A stretch of 64,000 nt of DNA from Bacteroidota bacterium. GTDB lineage: Bacteria > Bacteroidota > Bacteroidia > Chitinophagales > Chitinophagaceae. The position numbers were made by a program, and so were the translations under genes. Below, piece after piece: positions 35,364 through 44,580 of this stretch. Every line of letters starts with the position of its first letter. Position 1 is the stretch's first letter. Location: contig JAEWKC010000034.1 of assembly GCA_023386235.1 (NCBI GenBank), positions 1-64,000 on the forward strand. The letters are read 5' to 3'. Under the pieces are notes generated by a model, which searched no databases, was not told where the DNA came from, and saw only the letters and a list, made by a program, of their open reading frames with translations.

Positions 35364-37769
35364 TTAAAATTTATACGTAAGTACGGCTGCGAAATTTCTT
35401 GGTTCAATTTGATTGATATACCCTCCTCTGAAGTAAGAGTTGTAGCCCAATGCATCAAAAATATTATTGAACAAAAGCCTTGCGCCTATTCTGCCTTTTG
35501 CATAACCCAGCTGTGCATTTACAGTAGTGTATGCCGGCATATCAAAAGGCTTTACGCCCGGCTCGGTATTATGAATAATTACTTTCTTAGTATATTCATT
35601 CACCGGTCTTTCGCCTACGTAGTAAACGCCGGCTCCAAAAGATAGTCCTGTTAATGTCCCTTTATTCACTACATATTGCGCCCAGGCATTCGCTGTGTGA
35701 TCCGGAGCATTCATGGGCTTTGAGTTTTCCATATAAGCGGGACTGTTTTTGTATCGTGCATCTAAATAGGCATATCCTGCTACCAATTGCAGATTTCTCA
35801 TTGGTCTGCCTGCGAGCTCTACCTCCACACCTTTTCTATTCAAATCACCCGCTAACCCGTAATAACCGGTAGCCACCCCTGCCGCGTCATACTCGGAGTA
35901 AGATAAATTGTTGTTACTGATTATAAATGCAGTAACGTTAAAACGCAGCCTCTTATTCAACCAGTCTGATTTAAAGCCGGCCTCCCATTGTTTGGATTCT
36001 GACGGCCCTACAGGAGTTACCCTGTCTAACTGAATATTGGCTGCTCCGCGCAAGCTGGTTGTTGTAGTGTACGAACCGAATACATTTATGTTGCTTACCG
36101 GCGAGATCATTATACCCAGCATAGGATTCCACGCGTCGGCTACGGTAGCGCCGGTAGCGGTTTCTGTTTTGCTGTCGCCATAGCTGTACCTGATACCCAA
36201 TACAGCTTTGAGATACTTATTGAAAGTAATAATCTCCTGAGCCATTAATCCATAACTATAGCTGCTGCTTTTTACAGGATCCTGCGGTGTTAGTCCGATA
36301 CTTGCTGCTGCATCAGGCAGTATGTTGGGTATGGCTTGAAGTACATTGATGGTATCTACCACGAGGCTGTTATAAGCTGTGGTAGAAAGGTTGTTTAACC
36401 GATAATCGAAACCTACCTGGAAAGTATGTTTTATTTTTCCTGTATATATTTCTTTCCCAATAAAGTCGAGTTGAAGCACAGAGTTTTTATCTTCTTTTAA
36501 AGACCTTCCTATTGTTCTTGAACGAATGGCATAATCCGTAGAGTTTCTAAGCCTGTTCAGCGCTCCGGCGCCTATCTGATCTACGTTATAATCTGAATGA
36601 ACAAACGCGGCTCTTACACTTAAGTTTTTATTCAACTCGTGCACCATTCTGGCCGAATAAGAAAGATTTTTCGCGTACGCTTTATCGGTAGTAAAGCCAA
36701 GAAATTTATTGAAAGGCATTTCGTATAAAGCAAATACGCTATCGGCATCCAGGTTTACAGTGCCCCTGTCCGGTGTGGTAGCATCGTACAGGTATTCAAC
36801 CTCTAAATCTAACTGCGTTTTCTTGCCAGGTCTCCACGCGAAAGACGGATTAAAATAAGTTCTATTCTTAGCAGTGCCTGCTCTAAATCCGTCTGCTCTT
36901 TCAAAAGCGCCGTTTATACGCACCGCGGAGGTATTACTTTTGTCCAGAACCGTTTGTACATCAAAGGTTGGGCGTACCTGCCCCCAGCTTCCTACTCTTA
37001 GGGAAACTTCACCTCCGTTATAAAACTTAGGTGTTTTGGTTACCACGTTTATTATACCTCCCGGACTTCCTAAATCGTTTCCTACACCCTGAGTTATAGA
37101 CGTAGCTCCTTTAATAACCTGAATGCTTTCTACACCCTGCATATCTGCTATCATGGAGCCTGTTCTGAAATCGGAGTCCATTCTTACGCCATTTTTTAAA
37201 ACCGGCATTCCTCTGTAACCCCGTGCAGACATGCTTTCTCTCACATTGCCGTATGAGCCAAACAATGTAACGCCCGGTACATTACGAACCGCATCTGTAA
37301 TGGTTAATGCTCCCTGGGCTTCTATTAATTTATCTGAAATAACAGATATCGTCTGAATAGATTCGCTGGGCTTTATTGGCAAGCGTGTAATAAAATCAAG
37401 CTTTTCGAGCATTTGCTCTTTTGTACCAAATACTTCTACCTCTTTAAGCTCTTGCGCGTTTTCTCTTAAAACAACATCAACATGATTATTCTCTCTGCCG
37501 CTTATTGTTACCGGTATTTTTTCCTGAGAAAAACCTACCATACCTACCACTAATATATGATTGCCGTACGGAATATTTCTTAGTGTGAAATGTCCTTCGC
37601 TGTTGGTCCTGCTGCCTATTTCAGTATTTTCAATCCTTACAGATACCCATTGTACAGGATAGCCTGTTTCATTTTTTACTGCTCCCGACAATACTCCTCT
37701 GTTGTTTTCCTGGGTCCAAGCCATCGACACAAACAATATACATACAAACATTCCTATTACTTTCTTCAT
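35364..37769 (-). CDS. TonB-dependent siderophore receptor
   Basis: An 801-residue outer-membrane receptor. It has a signal peptide (1-19), a carboxypeptidase-like domain (about 27-110), a plug domain with PSESIQTISVISDKLIEAQG, VRNVPGV, SARGYRGMPVLKNG, VEVIKG-type motif VESIQVIKGATSITQG and GGIINVVTKTP, and a barrel ending in the aromatic TYKF. The plug and the ending YNSYFRGGYINQIEPRNFAAVLTYKF (final residues only as key) resemble ferric-siderophore receptors of the FhuE/FoxA group. It is transcribed alone. The neighbouring sigma/anti-sigma pair is not a FecIR pair, as no FecR domain is visible. Confidence 0.92.
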   Translation of the reverse strand: MKKVIGMFVCILFVSMAWTQENNRGVLSGAVKNETGYPVQWVSVRIENTEIGSRTNSEGHFTLRNIPYGNHILVVGMVGFSQEKIPVTISGRENNHVDVVLRENAQELKEVEVFGTKEQMLEKLDFITRLPIKPSESIQTISVISDKLIEAQGALTITDAVRNVPGVTLFGSYGNVRESMSARGYRGMPVLKNGVRMDSDFRTGSMIADMQGVESIQVIKGATSITQGVGNDLGSPGGIINVVTKTPKFYNGGEVSLRVGSWGQVRPTFDVQTVLDKSNTSAVRINGAFERADGFRAGTAKNRTYFNPSFAWRPGKKTQLDLEVEYLYDATTPDRGTVNLDADSVFALYEMPFNKFLGFTTDKAYAKNLSYSARMVHELNKNLSVRAAFVHSDYNVDQIGAGALNRLRNSTDYAIRSRTIGRSLKEDKNSVLQLDFIGKEIYTGKIKHTFQVGFDYRLNNLSTTAYNSLVVDTINVLQAIPNILPDAAASIGLTPQDPVKSSSYSYGLMAQEIITFNKYLKAVLGIRYSYGDSKTETATGATVADAWNPMLGIMISPVSNINVFGSYTTTTSLRGAANIQLDRVTPVGPSESKQWEAGFKSDWLNKRLRFNVTAFIISNNNLSYSEYDAAGVATGYYGLAGDLNRKGVEVELAGRPMRNLQLVAGYAYLDARYKNSPAYMENSKPMNAPDHTANAWAQYVVNKGTLTGLSFGAGVYYVGERPVNEYTKKVIIHNTEPGVKPFDMPAYTTVNAQLGYAKGRIGARLLFNNIFDALGYNSYFRGGYINQIEPRNFAAVLTYKF

Positions 37770-37874
37770 TTTCTCTTCAAATTTTGTGGAGCAAAAGTGC
37801 GGAGATATAAAAGAAAGTACTTACGAAATCGGGAAAAATTTAAGAGGCGAAACTAACCTTACAAAAAAACTACA

Positions 37875-39386
37875 CTAGGGATTGACGCTTATTTCAAAAG
37901 AGATATTTTTCTGTGAAGCGGGCTGCCACTTGCTGCCAAGCTGCACAGCTTTAATTACGCTGTCTTTTTTTTCTGAAGAGATATTTCCCAATACAGAAAT
38001 ATTTTGCGGCACACCCCGGGCATCTATATCAAGCATTACCGTTACTTTTTGCAGTTGCCTATTTGTATGCACAGGCAGTTGCCTGCCAAGATATGCTCTG
38101 TATTCCTGCCACCCGATGGCGGGAGCGCTGCGCGCTGATGATTTTTTAGTAGTGATTACAATTACACCATTGGCAGCCTGAGAACCGTATATAGCCGAGG
38201 CCTCAGTATCCTTTAAAACGTTCATCGATTCTATCACATTCTTATCAAGCTTATCCACTTTTTCTTTGGAAGCAACTACGCCATCAATTATAAACAAAGG
38301 TTCACCGGCTTTTGATGTTGTAGTATTGCCTCTGATGCTAATTCTGCCTGCATCTTTACTAAATGCGTTTTTTCGTTTTTTTCTGTCAGATATTTTGCCG
38401 CCATAACCTACTACAACTACTTCATCCGCTGCATACCTGCCGGGTTGAAGTACAATATCGTTTCCAAGCGCGGTAGCAGGAATTTCCTTTTGCTCATACC
38501 CAACTCCGCTAAGCAATAATGTATCGTTATGATTTATTTTAATAGAAAATTCTCCGTTGTTATTTGTAAGAGCACCCGTGTTTGAATTTTTTACCATTAC
38601 CGAAACGTTGGGCAATGGATTATTATGCTCATCTTTAACCCGTGCCTGCAATTGGCTTTGTCTTTCTGCTGAAACACCTGATACCTTACCCTGTAATGAT
38701 TCGGCAACAGAACTTTCTTCCTGCGCTACCAATACAGTTGCCCCCGTAGTTGTACTTCTTTGCTGGGTTCCGTAGCCTATAACAACATCATTTAAATCTC
38801 TTGCTGCCGTATCCATCTCTGTGTATATAGGTTGGGCAGGTGCCAACACAGAAACAGGGTGTGATTTTTTTTGATAAAATAGATCAGAACCTTGCTTCAA
38901 CTGCTCTGGCTGAGATCGTTGTATGGCTATAGCATCTGCTTTCGTGATAATTGTGGTATCAGTGTTTTCTGCTACTACAAACTTATCTATTGCTTCCGTT
39001 GTATCAATATATTGTTCGTTAAGCGGTGGCGCCTGGTTAGTTGCTACGCTATTTTCTTTCAGACTGTCATTAGATACAAGATATATAGCGCCGATGGCAA
39101 TACACAATAACACGCTGGCGGCTACTGCGTATTTCCACCATTTTGTTGATTTATTTAGAGGAACAATTTCTGCTGCAGAAGACAATAATATTTTTTCTTT
39201 TATTTCTTTTAAATGAGCCGCAGTTGTAGGATTTAAATTCTTTTCATAGCCTTCCATTGCGTCAGACAAAAAAGGATCTTCCAGCGCATACGCCTCCATA
39301 TCGTGCATTTCTTTTGCCGACATCTGGCCGCTGAAATATCTTTCAATATCTTCTTGCGAATAGTTCATATGAGGCTTTTTACTCAT
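37875..39386 (-). CDS. Anti-sigma-like membrane protein with TonB plug and TonB_C-like domains
   Basis: A 503-residue protein of unusual build. Residues 7-50 (YSQEDIERYFSGQMSAKEMH) resemble the cytoplasmic part of Bacteroidota anti-sigma-like proteins. One membrane helix follows (83-105). The outside part contains DVVIGYGTQQRSTTTGAT and ESLQGKVSG as in SusC proteins, a carboxypeptidase-like domain (about 248-325), DEVVVVGYG, and a plug domain (about 345-415: PLFIIDGVV, IESMNVLKDTEASAIYG, ANGVIVITTKK). The last 75 residues (VTVMLDIDARGVPQNISV, GSKWQPA) resemble TonB_C. There is no barrel. Its start overlaps the sigma-factor stop by 8 bases (ATGAGTAA), indicating coupled translation, so it probably controls that sigma factor. 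Confidence 0.8.
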   Translation of the reverse strand: MSKKPHMNYSQEDIERYFSGQMSAKEMHDMEAYALEDPFLSDAMEGYEKNLNPTTAAHLKEIKEKILLSSAAEIVPLNKSTKWWKYAVAASVLLCIAIGAIYLVSNDSLKENSVATNQAPPLNEQYIDTTEAIDKFVVAENTDTTIITKADAIAIQRSQPEQLKQGSDLFYQKKSHPVSVLAPAQPIYTEMDTAARDLNDVVIGYGTQQRSTTTGATVLVAQEESSVAESLQGKVSGVSAERQSQLQARVKDEHNNPLPNVSVMVKNSNTGALTNNNGEFSIKINHNDTLLLSGVGYEQKEIPATALGNDIVLQPGRYAADEVVVVGYGGKISDRKKRKNAFSKDAGRISIRGNTTTSKAGEPLFIIDGVVASKEKVDKLDKNVIESMNVLKDTEASAIYGSQAANGVIVITTKKSSARSAPAIGWQEYRAYLGRQLPVHTNRQLQKVTVMLDIDARGVPQNISVLGNISSEKKDSVIKAVQLGSKWQPASQKNISFEISVNP

Positions 39387-39933
39387 TACTTTTCTCCATA
39401 CATATTTTTAAATTTCTTCTTCCGTTCTGTATCAGGCTTCTTACTTTATTCCATTCATGCCCGGTTTTGTCAGCTACTTCTTTATAACTTTTACTTTGCA
39501 GGTAAAACAGTTCTACACTCTGCTTTTGCTCTGCCGGTAGTTTTTTTATACAATCTTCCAGCAGTTTAAAAATTACTTCCTTATCGTTTTCATCATCATG
39601 ATGCAAAAAATTACCCGATTGCATAAAAGTTTCCGGTTCCACATGATCTACGGGCATTTTTTTATCACTTCTTAATTGCATTAAGCAATGGTTTTTAACA
39701 AAAACATACAGCCAGCTTTTAAAGTTACGAATTTGCTGTCCGGGCAACTTCCGCAATAATTCTGTGTATATATTCATCACCGCATCTTTAGCCGCTTCTG
39801 CCCCGGATAAATATTTAAGAGCCACACCATACACCAGCTCGTAATAGCGCAAATACAATTCTGCCAAAACATTCTGCTCATTTCCCAGTTGGAATGTTTC
39901 TAACAATTCTTCATCGGACAATGAAGCGTACAT
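39379..39933 (-). CDS. ECF-type RNA polymerase sigma factor
   Basis: A 184-residue sigma-70 family protein of the ECF group. Region 2 is seen in LFELYLRYYELVYGVALKYL-like sequence (AELYLRYYELVYGVAL, AKDAVMNIYTELLRKLPG, NFKSWLYVFVKNHCL). Region 4 is CIKKLPAEQKQSVELFYLQSKSYKEVA (key part LPAEQKQSVELF) followed by NKVRSLIQNGRRNLKICME. The start is the ATG giving MYASLSDEELLETF; a TTG eight codons upstream is unlikely as it would lie in the promoter. It is coupled to the plug-containing membrane protein and divergent from the VWA gene. Confidence 0.9.
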   Translation of the reverse strand: MYASLSDEELLETFQLGNEQNVLAELYLRYYELVYGVALKYLSGAEAAKDAVMNIYTELLRKLPGQQIRNFKSWLYVFVKNHCLMQLRSDKKMPVDHVEPETFMQSGNFLHHDDENDKEVIFKLLEDCIKKLPAEQKQSVELFYLQSKSYKEVADKTGHEWNKVRSLIQNGRRNLKICMEKSNE

Positions 39934-39954
39934 CGGTATGTTTTTTATTACTGA

Positions 39955-39973
39955 CAAAAGTATTTCAAAAGTA
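39955..39973 (-). promoter_or_regulatory. Two tandem -7 elements before the sigma gene
   Basis: On the minus strand TACTTTTG occurs twice (39966-39973 and 39955-39962), 11 bases apart, before the ATG at 39933. Each matches TAnnTTTG exactly. Either could be the functional -7 box, or they form a direct repeat bound by a regulator. Confidence 0.42.
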
Positions 39974-40065
39974 AGTCCAATATTTTTTTAAAAAAATTTT
40001 TTACACGATTTATGTAATTACAGATTTTACGACATCTATGTATAAAATCAATAAATATTTTTATT

Positions 40066-41952
40066 ATGAAAAACATCATCACCTTCATCGCATTCTTACT
40101 ATTCCTGTGCAATATTCCTTTATTTGCTCAGCAACTAAAGGAATATCACGGAAAAGTGATTGACGCTTCCCAAAACCCGGTTGCAAGCGCCAGCGTGACT
40201 ATAAAAAACAGTAAAAAAGGAACTACTACAGACCGTCTAGGAAATTTTTCCATACTTGCCAAATCCAACGATGTATTAGTGATCTCCTCCGTAGGCTATC
40301 AAACCAAAGAAGTAAAAGTATCCGGCTTACACAATCCTATTACACTATCAACTGTTGCCGAAGGGACAATTAACGATGTTGTCGTTGTCGGCTATGGCAC
40401 ACAAAAAAAAGCCAATATCACTGGTGGAACTTCCGGCATTTTTATCAGGGGCGCGAATAGTAATGGCTACTATGGCGTAATGCTTTCTAAGCCTTATCCC
40501 AACTACAATACAGAAGGTTATGCCGCTACTGCTGAAAATGAGTTTAAAAGTGTAAAAAACAATCCGCTTTCAACATTTTCTTTAGATGTAGACGCTGCAT
40601 CTTATAGCAATATACGCAGGTTTATCAACCAAGGCACGTTGCCTCCGGAAGGATCTGTAAGAGTGGAAGAAATGATTAATTATTTCAATTATAATTATCC
40701 AAAACCTAATAATAAAGAGCCTTTCAGCATTTATACAGAATATGCCGCAGCGCCCTGGAATCAAAATCATGGCTTAATGATGATAAGCCTGCAAGGCAAA
40801 AAAATATCTTCTGAAAATCTGCCCGCGTCCAATCTGGTATTTCTGATTGATGTAAGCGGCAGCATGCTACCTGCCAATAAGCTGCCTTTGGTACAAGCTT
40901 CGATGAAGTTGCTCACAGATCAGCTGCGCGAAAAAGATAAAGTAACGATTGTAACCTACGCGGGAAGTACTGCGGTTGTTTTACCGACAACTTCCGGTGA
41001 AGAAAAAATAAAAATCAAAGACGCTATTGATCAACTCTCTGCGGGTGGCTCTACACATGGCTCAGCGGCGATAGAACTTGCCTACAAATCTGCACAGGAT
41101 AATTTTATCAAAGGTGGCAATAACAGAATTATTCTTTGCACCGATGGAGATTTTAACGTAGGACAAACCAGCAATGCCGCCCTTGAAACCCTGATTGAAG
41201 AGAAAACAAAAAGTGGCGTATTCCTTACCATTCTGGGTTATGGCATGGGCAACTATAAAGATGATAAAATGCAGATACTGGCGCAGAAAGGCAATGGCAA
41301 TCACGCTTACATAGACGGATTGACAGAAGCAAAAAAAGTTTTAATCAATGAATTTGGCGGTACGCTATTCACTATAGCAAAAGACGTGAAATTTCAAATT
41401 GAGTTCAATCCGGCACAGGTACAGGGGTATCGGCTGGTAGGATATGAAACCAGATTATTGAATAACGAAGATTTTAATGATGATAAAAAAGACGCCGGTG
41501 AAATGGGCAGCGGGCATACGGTTACAGCGTTGTATGAAATAATTCCCGCAGGGGTGAAAACCGACCTGCTGAAAGATGTAGATGCCTTAAAATATCAAAA
41601 TAAAAATACTCCTAAAAACAATTCTTCAGAACTGGCAACTGTAAGGCTTCGCTACAAAGAGCCTGATGGTAATAAAAGTAAAATGCTGGCAGAGAATATC
41701 TCTTCGGTGAAAAAAGGTCTGAACAACGCATCTGAAAATTTCCGATTTGCCAGCGCGGTAGCGGGTTTCGGACAAATACTTTCAAAGTCGAAATTCAAAG
41801 GAGATTACACTTTCAATAAGGCCTTTGAGCAGGCAAAAATCGCTATGGGAAAAGATGAAGAAGGCTACAGATACGAGTTTACACAGCTCATTAAGAAAGC
41901 GGAAACACTTAATAAAAACGAAAGAGAAAAAGATATTAGTTTAGAAGACTAA
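40066..41952 (+). CDS. YfbK-like VWA protein with SusC-type N terminus
   Basis: A 628-residue exported protein. A signal peptide (1-21) is followed by a carboxypeptidase-like domain (about 26-105) and the SusC entry motif DVVVVGYGTQKKANITGGTS, but no plug or barrel follows. Instead come the YfbK N-terminal domain (about 150-230, NNPLSTFSLDVDAASYSNIR), a von Willebrand A domain (about 255-405) with the MIDAS motif D262-V-S-G-S266, and a DUF3520-type C-terminal domain (FRFASAVAGFGQIL). VWA domains bind proteins through a metal ion. It is divergent from the sigma/anti-sigma pair, 132 bases away, and may be part of the same surface-signalling unit. Confidence 0.88.
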   Translation: MKNIITFIAFLLFLCNIPLFAQQLKEYHGKVIDASQNPVASASVTIKNSKKGTTTDRLGNFSILAKSNDVLVISSVGYQTKEVKVSGLHNPITLSTVAEGTINDVVVVGYGTQKKANITGGTSGIFIRGANSNGYYGVMLSKPYPNYNTEGYAATAENEFKSVKNNPLSTFSLDVDAASYSNIRRFINQGTLPPEGSVRVEEMINYFNYNYPKPNNKEPFSIYTEYAAAPWNQNHGLMMISLQGKKISSENLPASNLVFLIDVSGSMLPANKLPLVQASMKLLTDQLREKDKVTIVTYAGSTAVVLPTTSGEEKIKIKDAIDQLSAGGSTHGSAAIELAYKSAQDNFIKGGNNRIILCTDGDFNVGQTSNAALETLIEEKTKSGVFLTILGYGMGNYKDDKMQILAQKGNGNHAYIDGLTEAKKVLINEFGGTLFTIAKDVKFQIEFNPAQVQGYRLVGYETRLLNNEDFNDDKKDAGEMGSGHTVTALYEIIPAGVKTDLLKDVDALKYQNKNTPKNNSSELATVRLRYKEPDGNKSKMLAENISSVKKGLNNASENFRFASAVAGFGQILSKSKFKGDYTFNKAFEQAKIAMGKDEEGYRYEFTQLIKKAETLNKNEREKDISLED

Positions 41953-41966
41953 AATATTTTATTATA

Positions 41967-42012
41967 AATTCACTAAGACACAACCGAAATTTTTCGTGTG
42001 CCTTAGTGAATT
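41967..42012. repeat. Dispersed-type palindrome acting as terminator
   Basis: Arms AATTCACTAAG and CTTAGTGAATT, extended by CACA/TGTG after one mismatch, form a strong hairpin between the convergent VWA and carbonic anhydrase genes. The CACTAAG/CTTAGTG wording is like intergenic palindromes I recall from many bacterial genomes. It is followed on the plus strand by TATTTCTT, so it can also end transcription. Confidence 0.6.
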
Positions 42013-42033
42013 ATTTCTTGCAGCATTTTTCAA

Positions 42034-42708
42034 CTATTCAATAAAAGAAAAAGTTGTTGCTTCTTTTTCCAGAAAATCTTTTTTGATTTCATTCATCTTT
42101 ACTTTGCCGCTTTCTACAAAATACATGGCGGCGATGATCTTGATTTTTTCATCCTGAAAATGATGACGTATCAGGCTGCTCCTGTCTAATATTTCATTGA
42201 TGGAATGATACACATTAATGGTTGCTACCCTGTCTACAAATTCTTTATTATTGCCATCTCTCTGTGCTTCTATGGTTTTTTCTTTATCTACCGAGGGTTT
42301 TATCTTTTCCAGCAAAGCCGTAAGATTGCCCAGTTGCACATTGTCGCAGGCGCCCTTTACCGCGCCGCAACTGGTATGCCCCATTACCATTACTATCTTT
42401 GACCCGGTAACGCCTACGGCATATTCCAGCGAGCCCAAAACATTTTCAGAGATAATGTTTCCGGCAATTCGTATACTGAAAACATCGCCGATACCCTGGT
42501 CAAAAATTAATTCTACCGGCGCGCGTGAATCCATACAACTCAGTATGGCTGCAAAAGGTTTTTGGCCAGCCTTGGTAGCATCTACTTTATCAAGCAGCTG
42601 GCGGCTTTTGTATAATCCGTTTACAAATCTTTCGTTTCCGTCTATCAAAAAACGTAATGCTTCTTCTGTTGATATTTCTTCTAAATTATGATGATATGTA
42701 TGTAACAT
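42034..42708 (-). CDS. Beta-carbonic anhydrase
   Basis: A 224-residue zinc enzyme interconverting carbon dioxide and bicarbonate. Zinc ligands are C58 (in SCMDSRAP), H111 and C114 (in GHTSCGAVKGA), with the catalytic dyad D60 and R62. No signal peptide, so it is cytoplasmic. It starts 17 bases after a SulP transporter gene on the same strand; SulP-carbonic anhydrase pairs are known to work in bicarbonate uptake and pH balance, so this is a likely functional pair. Confidence 0.95.
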   Translation of the reverse strand: MLHTYHHNLEEISTEEALRFLIDGNERFVNGLYKSRQLLDKVDATKAGQKPFAAILSCMDSRAPVELIFDQGIGDVFSIRIAGNIISENVLGSLEYAVGVTGSKIVMVMGHTSCGAVKGACDNVQLGNLTALLEKIKPSVDKEKTIEAQRDGNNKEFVDRVATINVYHSINEILDRSSLIRHHFQDEKIKIIAAMYFVESGKVKMNEIKKDFLEKEATTFSFIE

Positions 42709-42725
42709 GATTTTTATTTTTTAGG

Positions 42726-44429
42726 TTAAATTGAATAATTATTTGCTCCATTCGTAGTAGTGGTTTGCGTTTTGTGCTGATCCAGTTCTTTTAAAAGCTT
42801 TTTATGCTTGCCCGACCATTTTTCCGCGTTTTCCACGTCTTCCAAATCGTCCATCAGGTAGTGTACATTTCCAATATCGGGAATGTTGTAATCGTTTCTA
42901 AACCCTATGAGCGATACTTCAATATCTTTACTTGGCGCAAGGGCTTTATAAAACTCTCTTATCTCTTCTAATACATCATAGTCAATGTACTGCGAGTTTC
43001 TCGCGTCTATGATTACGCTGCTGTTTTCGGGTATTCTGTCCAGTGTGGCTTTGATGCTTCCTTTGTTTAAAAAAGAAACCTCCTCGGCCAGTTCCAGGCG
43101 AATAAGATGATCGTCTCCCGTTTTAATTCTTTTGTAATAATAGGGAATACGCATATTTGAGCGCAATAAATAAAACACACTGATGATCATACCTAAAGCC
43201 ACACCATTCAATAATCCTAAGAAAGGCAAAGCTACAGCTACAGCAGTTACTGCAAAAGGTATAAACTCTGTAATACCTACGGTACGCATGTGCTTAAACT
43301 TTTTAGGATGTGCCAGCTTAAAGCCCGTATAAATAAGTATAGCCGCTAATGCCGCTTTTGGAATGTAGTTTAATATGGCGGGGATTGCCGCTACGCATAC
43401 CAATAATAAAATACCGTGTATAATGGTTGACATTTTAGATTTGGCACCTGCATTTACATTTGCGCTGGAACGCACTATTACAGATGTAATGGGTAAGCCT
43501 CCTATAAAACCACTGATAAAGTTGCCAATGCCCTGCGCTTTTAATTCCACATTTCCGGAAGTATTTCTTTTCAGCGGATCCAGTTTATCCGTAGCTTCAA
43601 TGCACAGTAGCGTTTCAATGCTGGCTACCACCGCAATGATGGCCCCGTACTGCCAAACAGAAGGATTTAAAAACCCGGAAAAATCAGGAAGAGAAAACTG
43701 CGATAGAAATTCCGTATGTGTTTTAGGCACATTTAGCTGCACACGATAGGCCTCCGTTAAATGATAGCTATCGCCCATACCCAGAAAAAGCAGGTTCAAT
43801 GCAGTACCCACCAGCACTACAATCAGTCCAGCCGGTATCGCTTTTATTTTCTTTAAATATTTGCTATCCCAAAGAAAAAGCAAGACTAAACACAAAAGGG
43901 TGATAAGGATGGCTCCTACATGTAAATTATTGCCAATCCCTTCCAGGATACTAAAATCCATGCCTCTTTCTCCATCGCGCATACCAATCAGGTTATCCGG
44001 CCCATCATACCCTACCGCATCCGGAATTTGCTTGAAAATAATGGTTAAACCTATACCTGCCAACATTCCTTCAATAACACTTGAAGGGAAAAAATTAGCG
44101 AAGGTACCAGCCTTCACCATTCCTAAAACAAACTGAAAAATACCTGCCAACACAACGGCGCACAAAAACACATCAAAGGTCTGTAAGTCGGCAAGAGCGC
44201 CAACTACGATAGCCACAAGACCCGCTGCAGGGCCACTTACACTAAATGTACTTTTGCTAAAAAAACCTATAACAATACCACCTATAATACCCGCTATGAT
44301 ACCGGAAAACAAGGGGGCGTTAGATGCCTGCGCTATACCCAAACATAAGGGTAACGCAATGAGGAATACAATTAATCCTGCTACAAAATCGCTTTTAAAG
44401 TAAGCGAAGATTGACTTTACTTTAGCCAT
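42726..44429 (-). CDS. SulP family anion transporter (probable bicarbonate transporter)
   Basis: A 567-residue membrane protein with about 10-12 helices from residue 12 on (DFVAGLIVFLIALPLCLGIA) and the SulP motifs FSVSGPAAGLVAIV, PITSVIVRSSANVNAGAKS and AALAAILIYTGFKL. A STAS domain follows (about residues 430-530, SVIIDARNSQYIDYD), ending in a basic, hydrophilic tail. The start chosen is the ATG giving MAKVKSIFAYFKSD; upstream codons come from an RNA leader. Linkage to carbonic anhydrase argues for bicarbonate over sulfate as substrate. Confidence 0.92.
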   Translation of the reverse strand: MAKVKSIFAYFKSDFVAGLIVFLIALPLCLGIAQASNAPLFSGIIAGIIGGIVIGFFSKSTFSVSGPAAGLVAIVVGALADLQTFDVFLCAVVLAGIFQFVLGMVKAGTFANFFPSSVIEGMLAGIGLTIIFKQIPDAVGYDGPDNLIGMRDGERGMDFSILEGIGNNLHVGAILITLLCLVLLFLWDSKYLKKIKAIPAGLIVVLVGTALNLLFLGMGDSYHLTEAYRVQLNVPKTHTEFLSQFSLPDFSGFLNPSVWQYGAIIAVVASIETLLCIEATDKLDPLKRNTSGNVELKAQGIGNFISGFIGGLPITSVIVRSSANVNAGAKSKMSTIIHGILLLVCVAAIPAILNYIPKAALAAILIYTGFKLAHPKKFKHMRTVGITEFIPFAVTAVAVALPFLGLLNGVALGMIISVFYLLRSNMRIPYYYKRIKTGDDHLIRLELAEEVSFLNKGSIKATLDRIPENSSVIIDARNSQYIDYDVLEEIREFYKALAPSKDIEVSLIGFRNDYNIPDIGNVHYLMDDLEDVENAEKWSGKHKKLLKELDQHKTQTTTTNGANNYSI

Positions 44430-44471
44430 AAATAAATATTTAAATCGAAAAATTATAATTACTGCCCATGC

Positions 44472-44560
44472 GCACAGGAACTGTGCTAAAGCATCGGGGA
44501 AACTTACCGGCAAATGCTATTTACCGATATAAAAGGATGACCGGTCAAAACGCCTGTCAT
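44472..44560 (-). promoter_or_regulatory. Three-hairpin leader before the SulP gene
   Basis: Three hairpins lie in a row on the minus strand. The one at 44537-44560 has arms ATGAC/GTCAT plus GG/CC and is followed by CCTTTTAT, so it may end the upstream small-protein transcript. The one at 44508-44526 has arms CGGTAAAT/ATTTGCCG with one G-T pair. The one at 44472-44486 has arms GCACAG/CTGTGC. The last two could form a structured mRNA leader. I do not recognise a known riboswitch. Confidence 0.4.
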
Positions 44561-44580
44561 GCTTTTAGAAATAAAATGAT

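Noticed and set aside
35364..39933. The ECF sigma/anti-sigma pair as the FecIR-type regulator of the siderophore receptor
   Set aside because: No FecR domain is present, the receptor has a carboxypeptidase-like domain and not an STN signalling domain, and the two units have separate promoters.
44430..44580. Known riboswitch upstream of the SulP gene
   Set aside because: The hairpins match no riboswitch consensus I can recall; kept only as a low-confidence structured leader.
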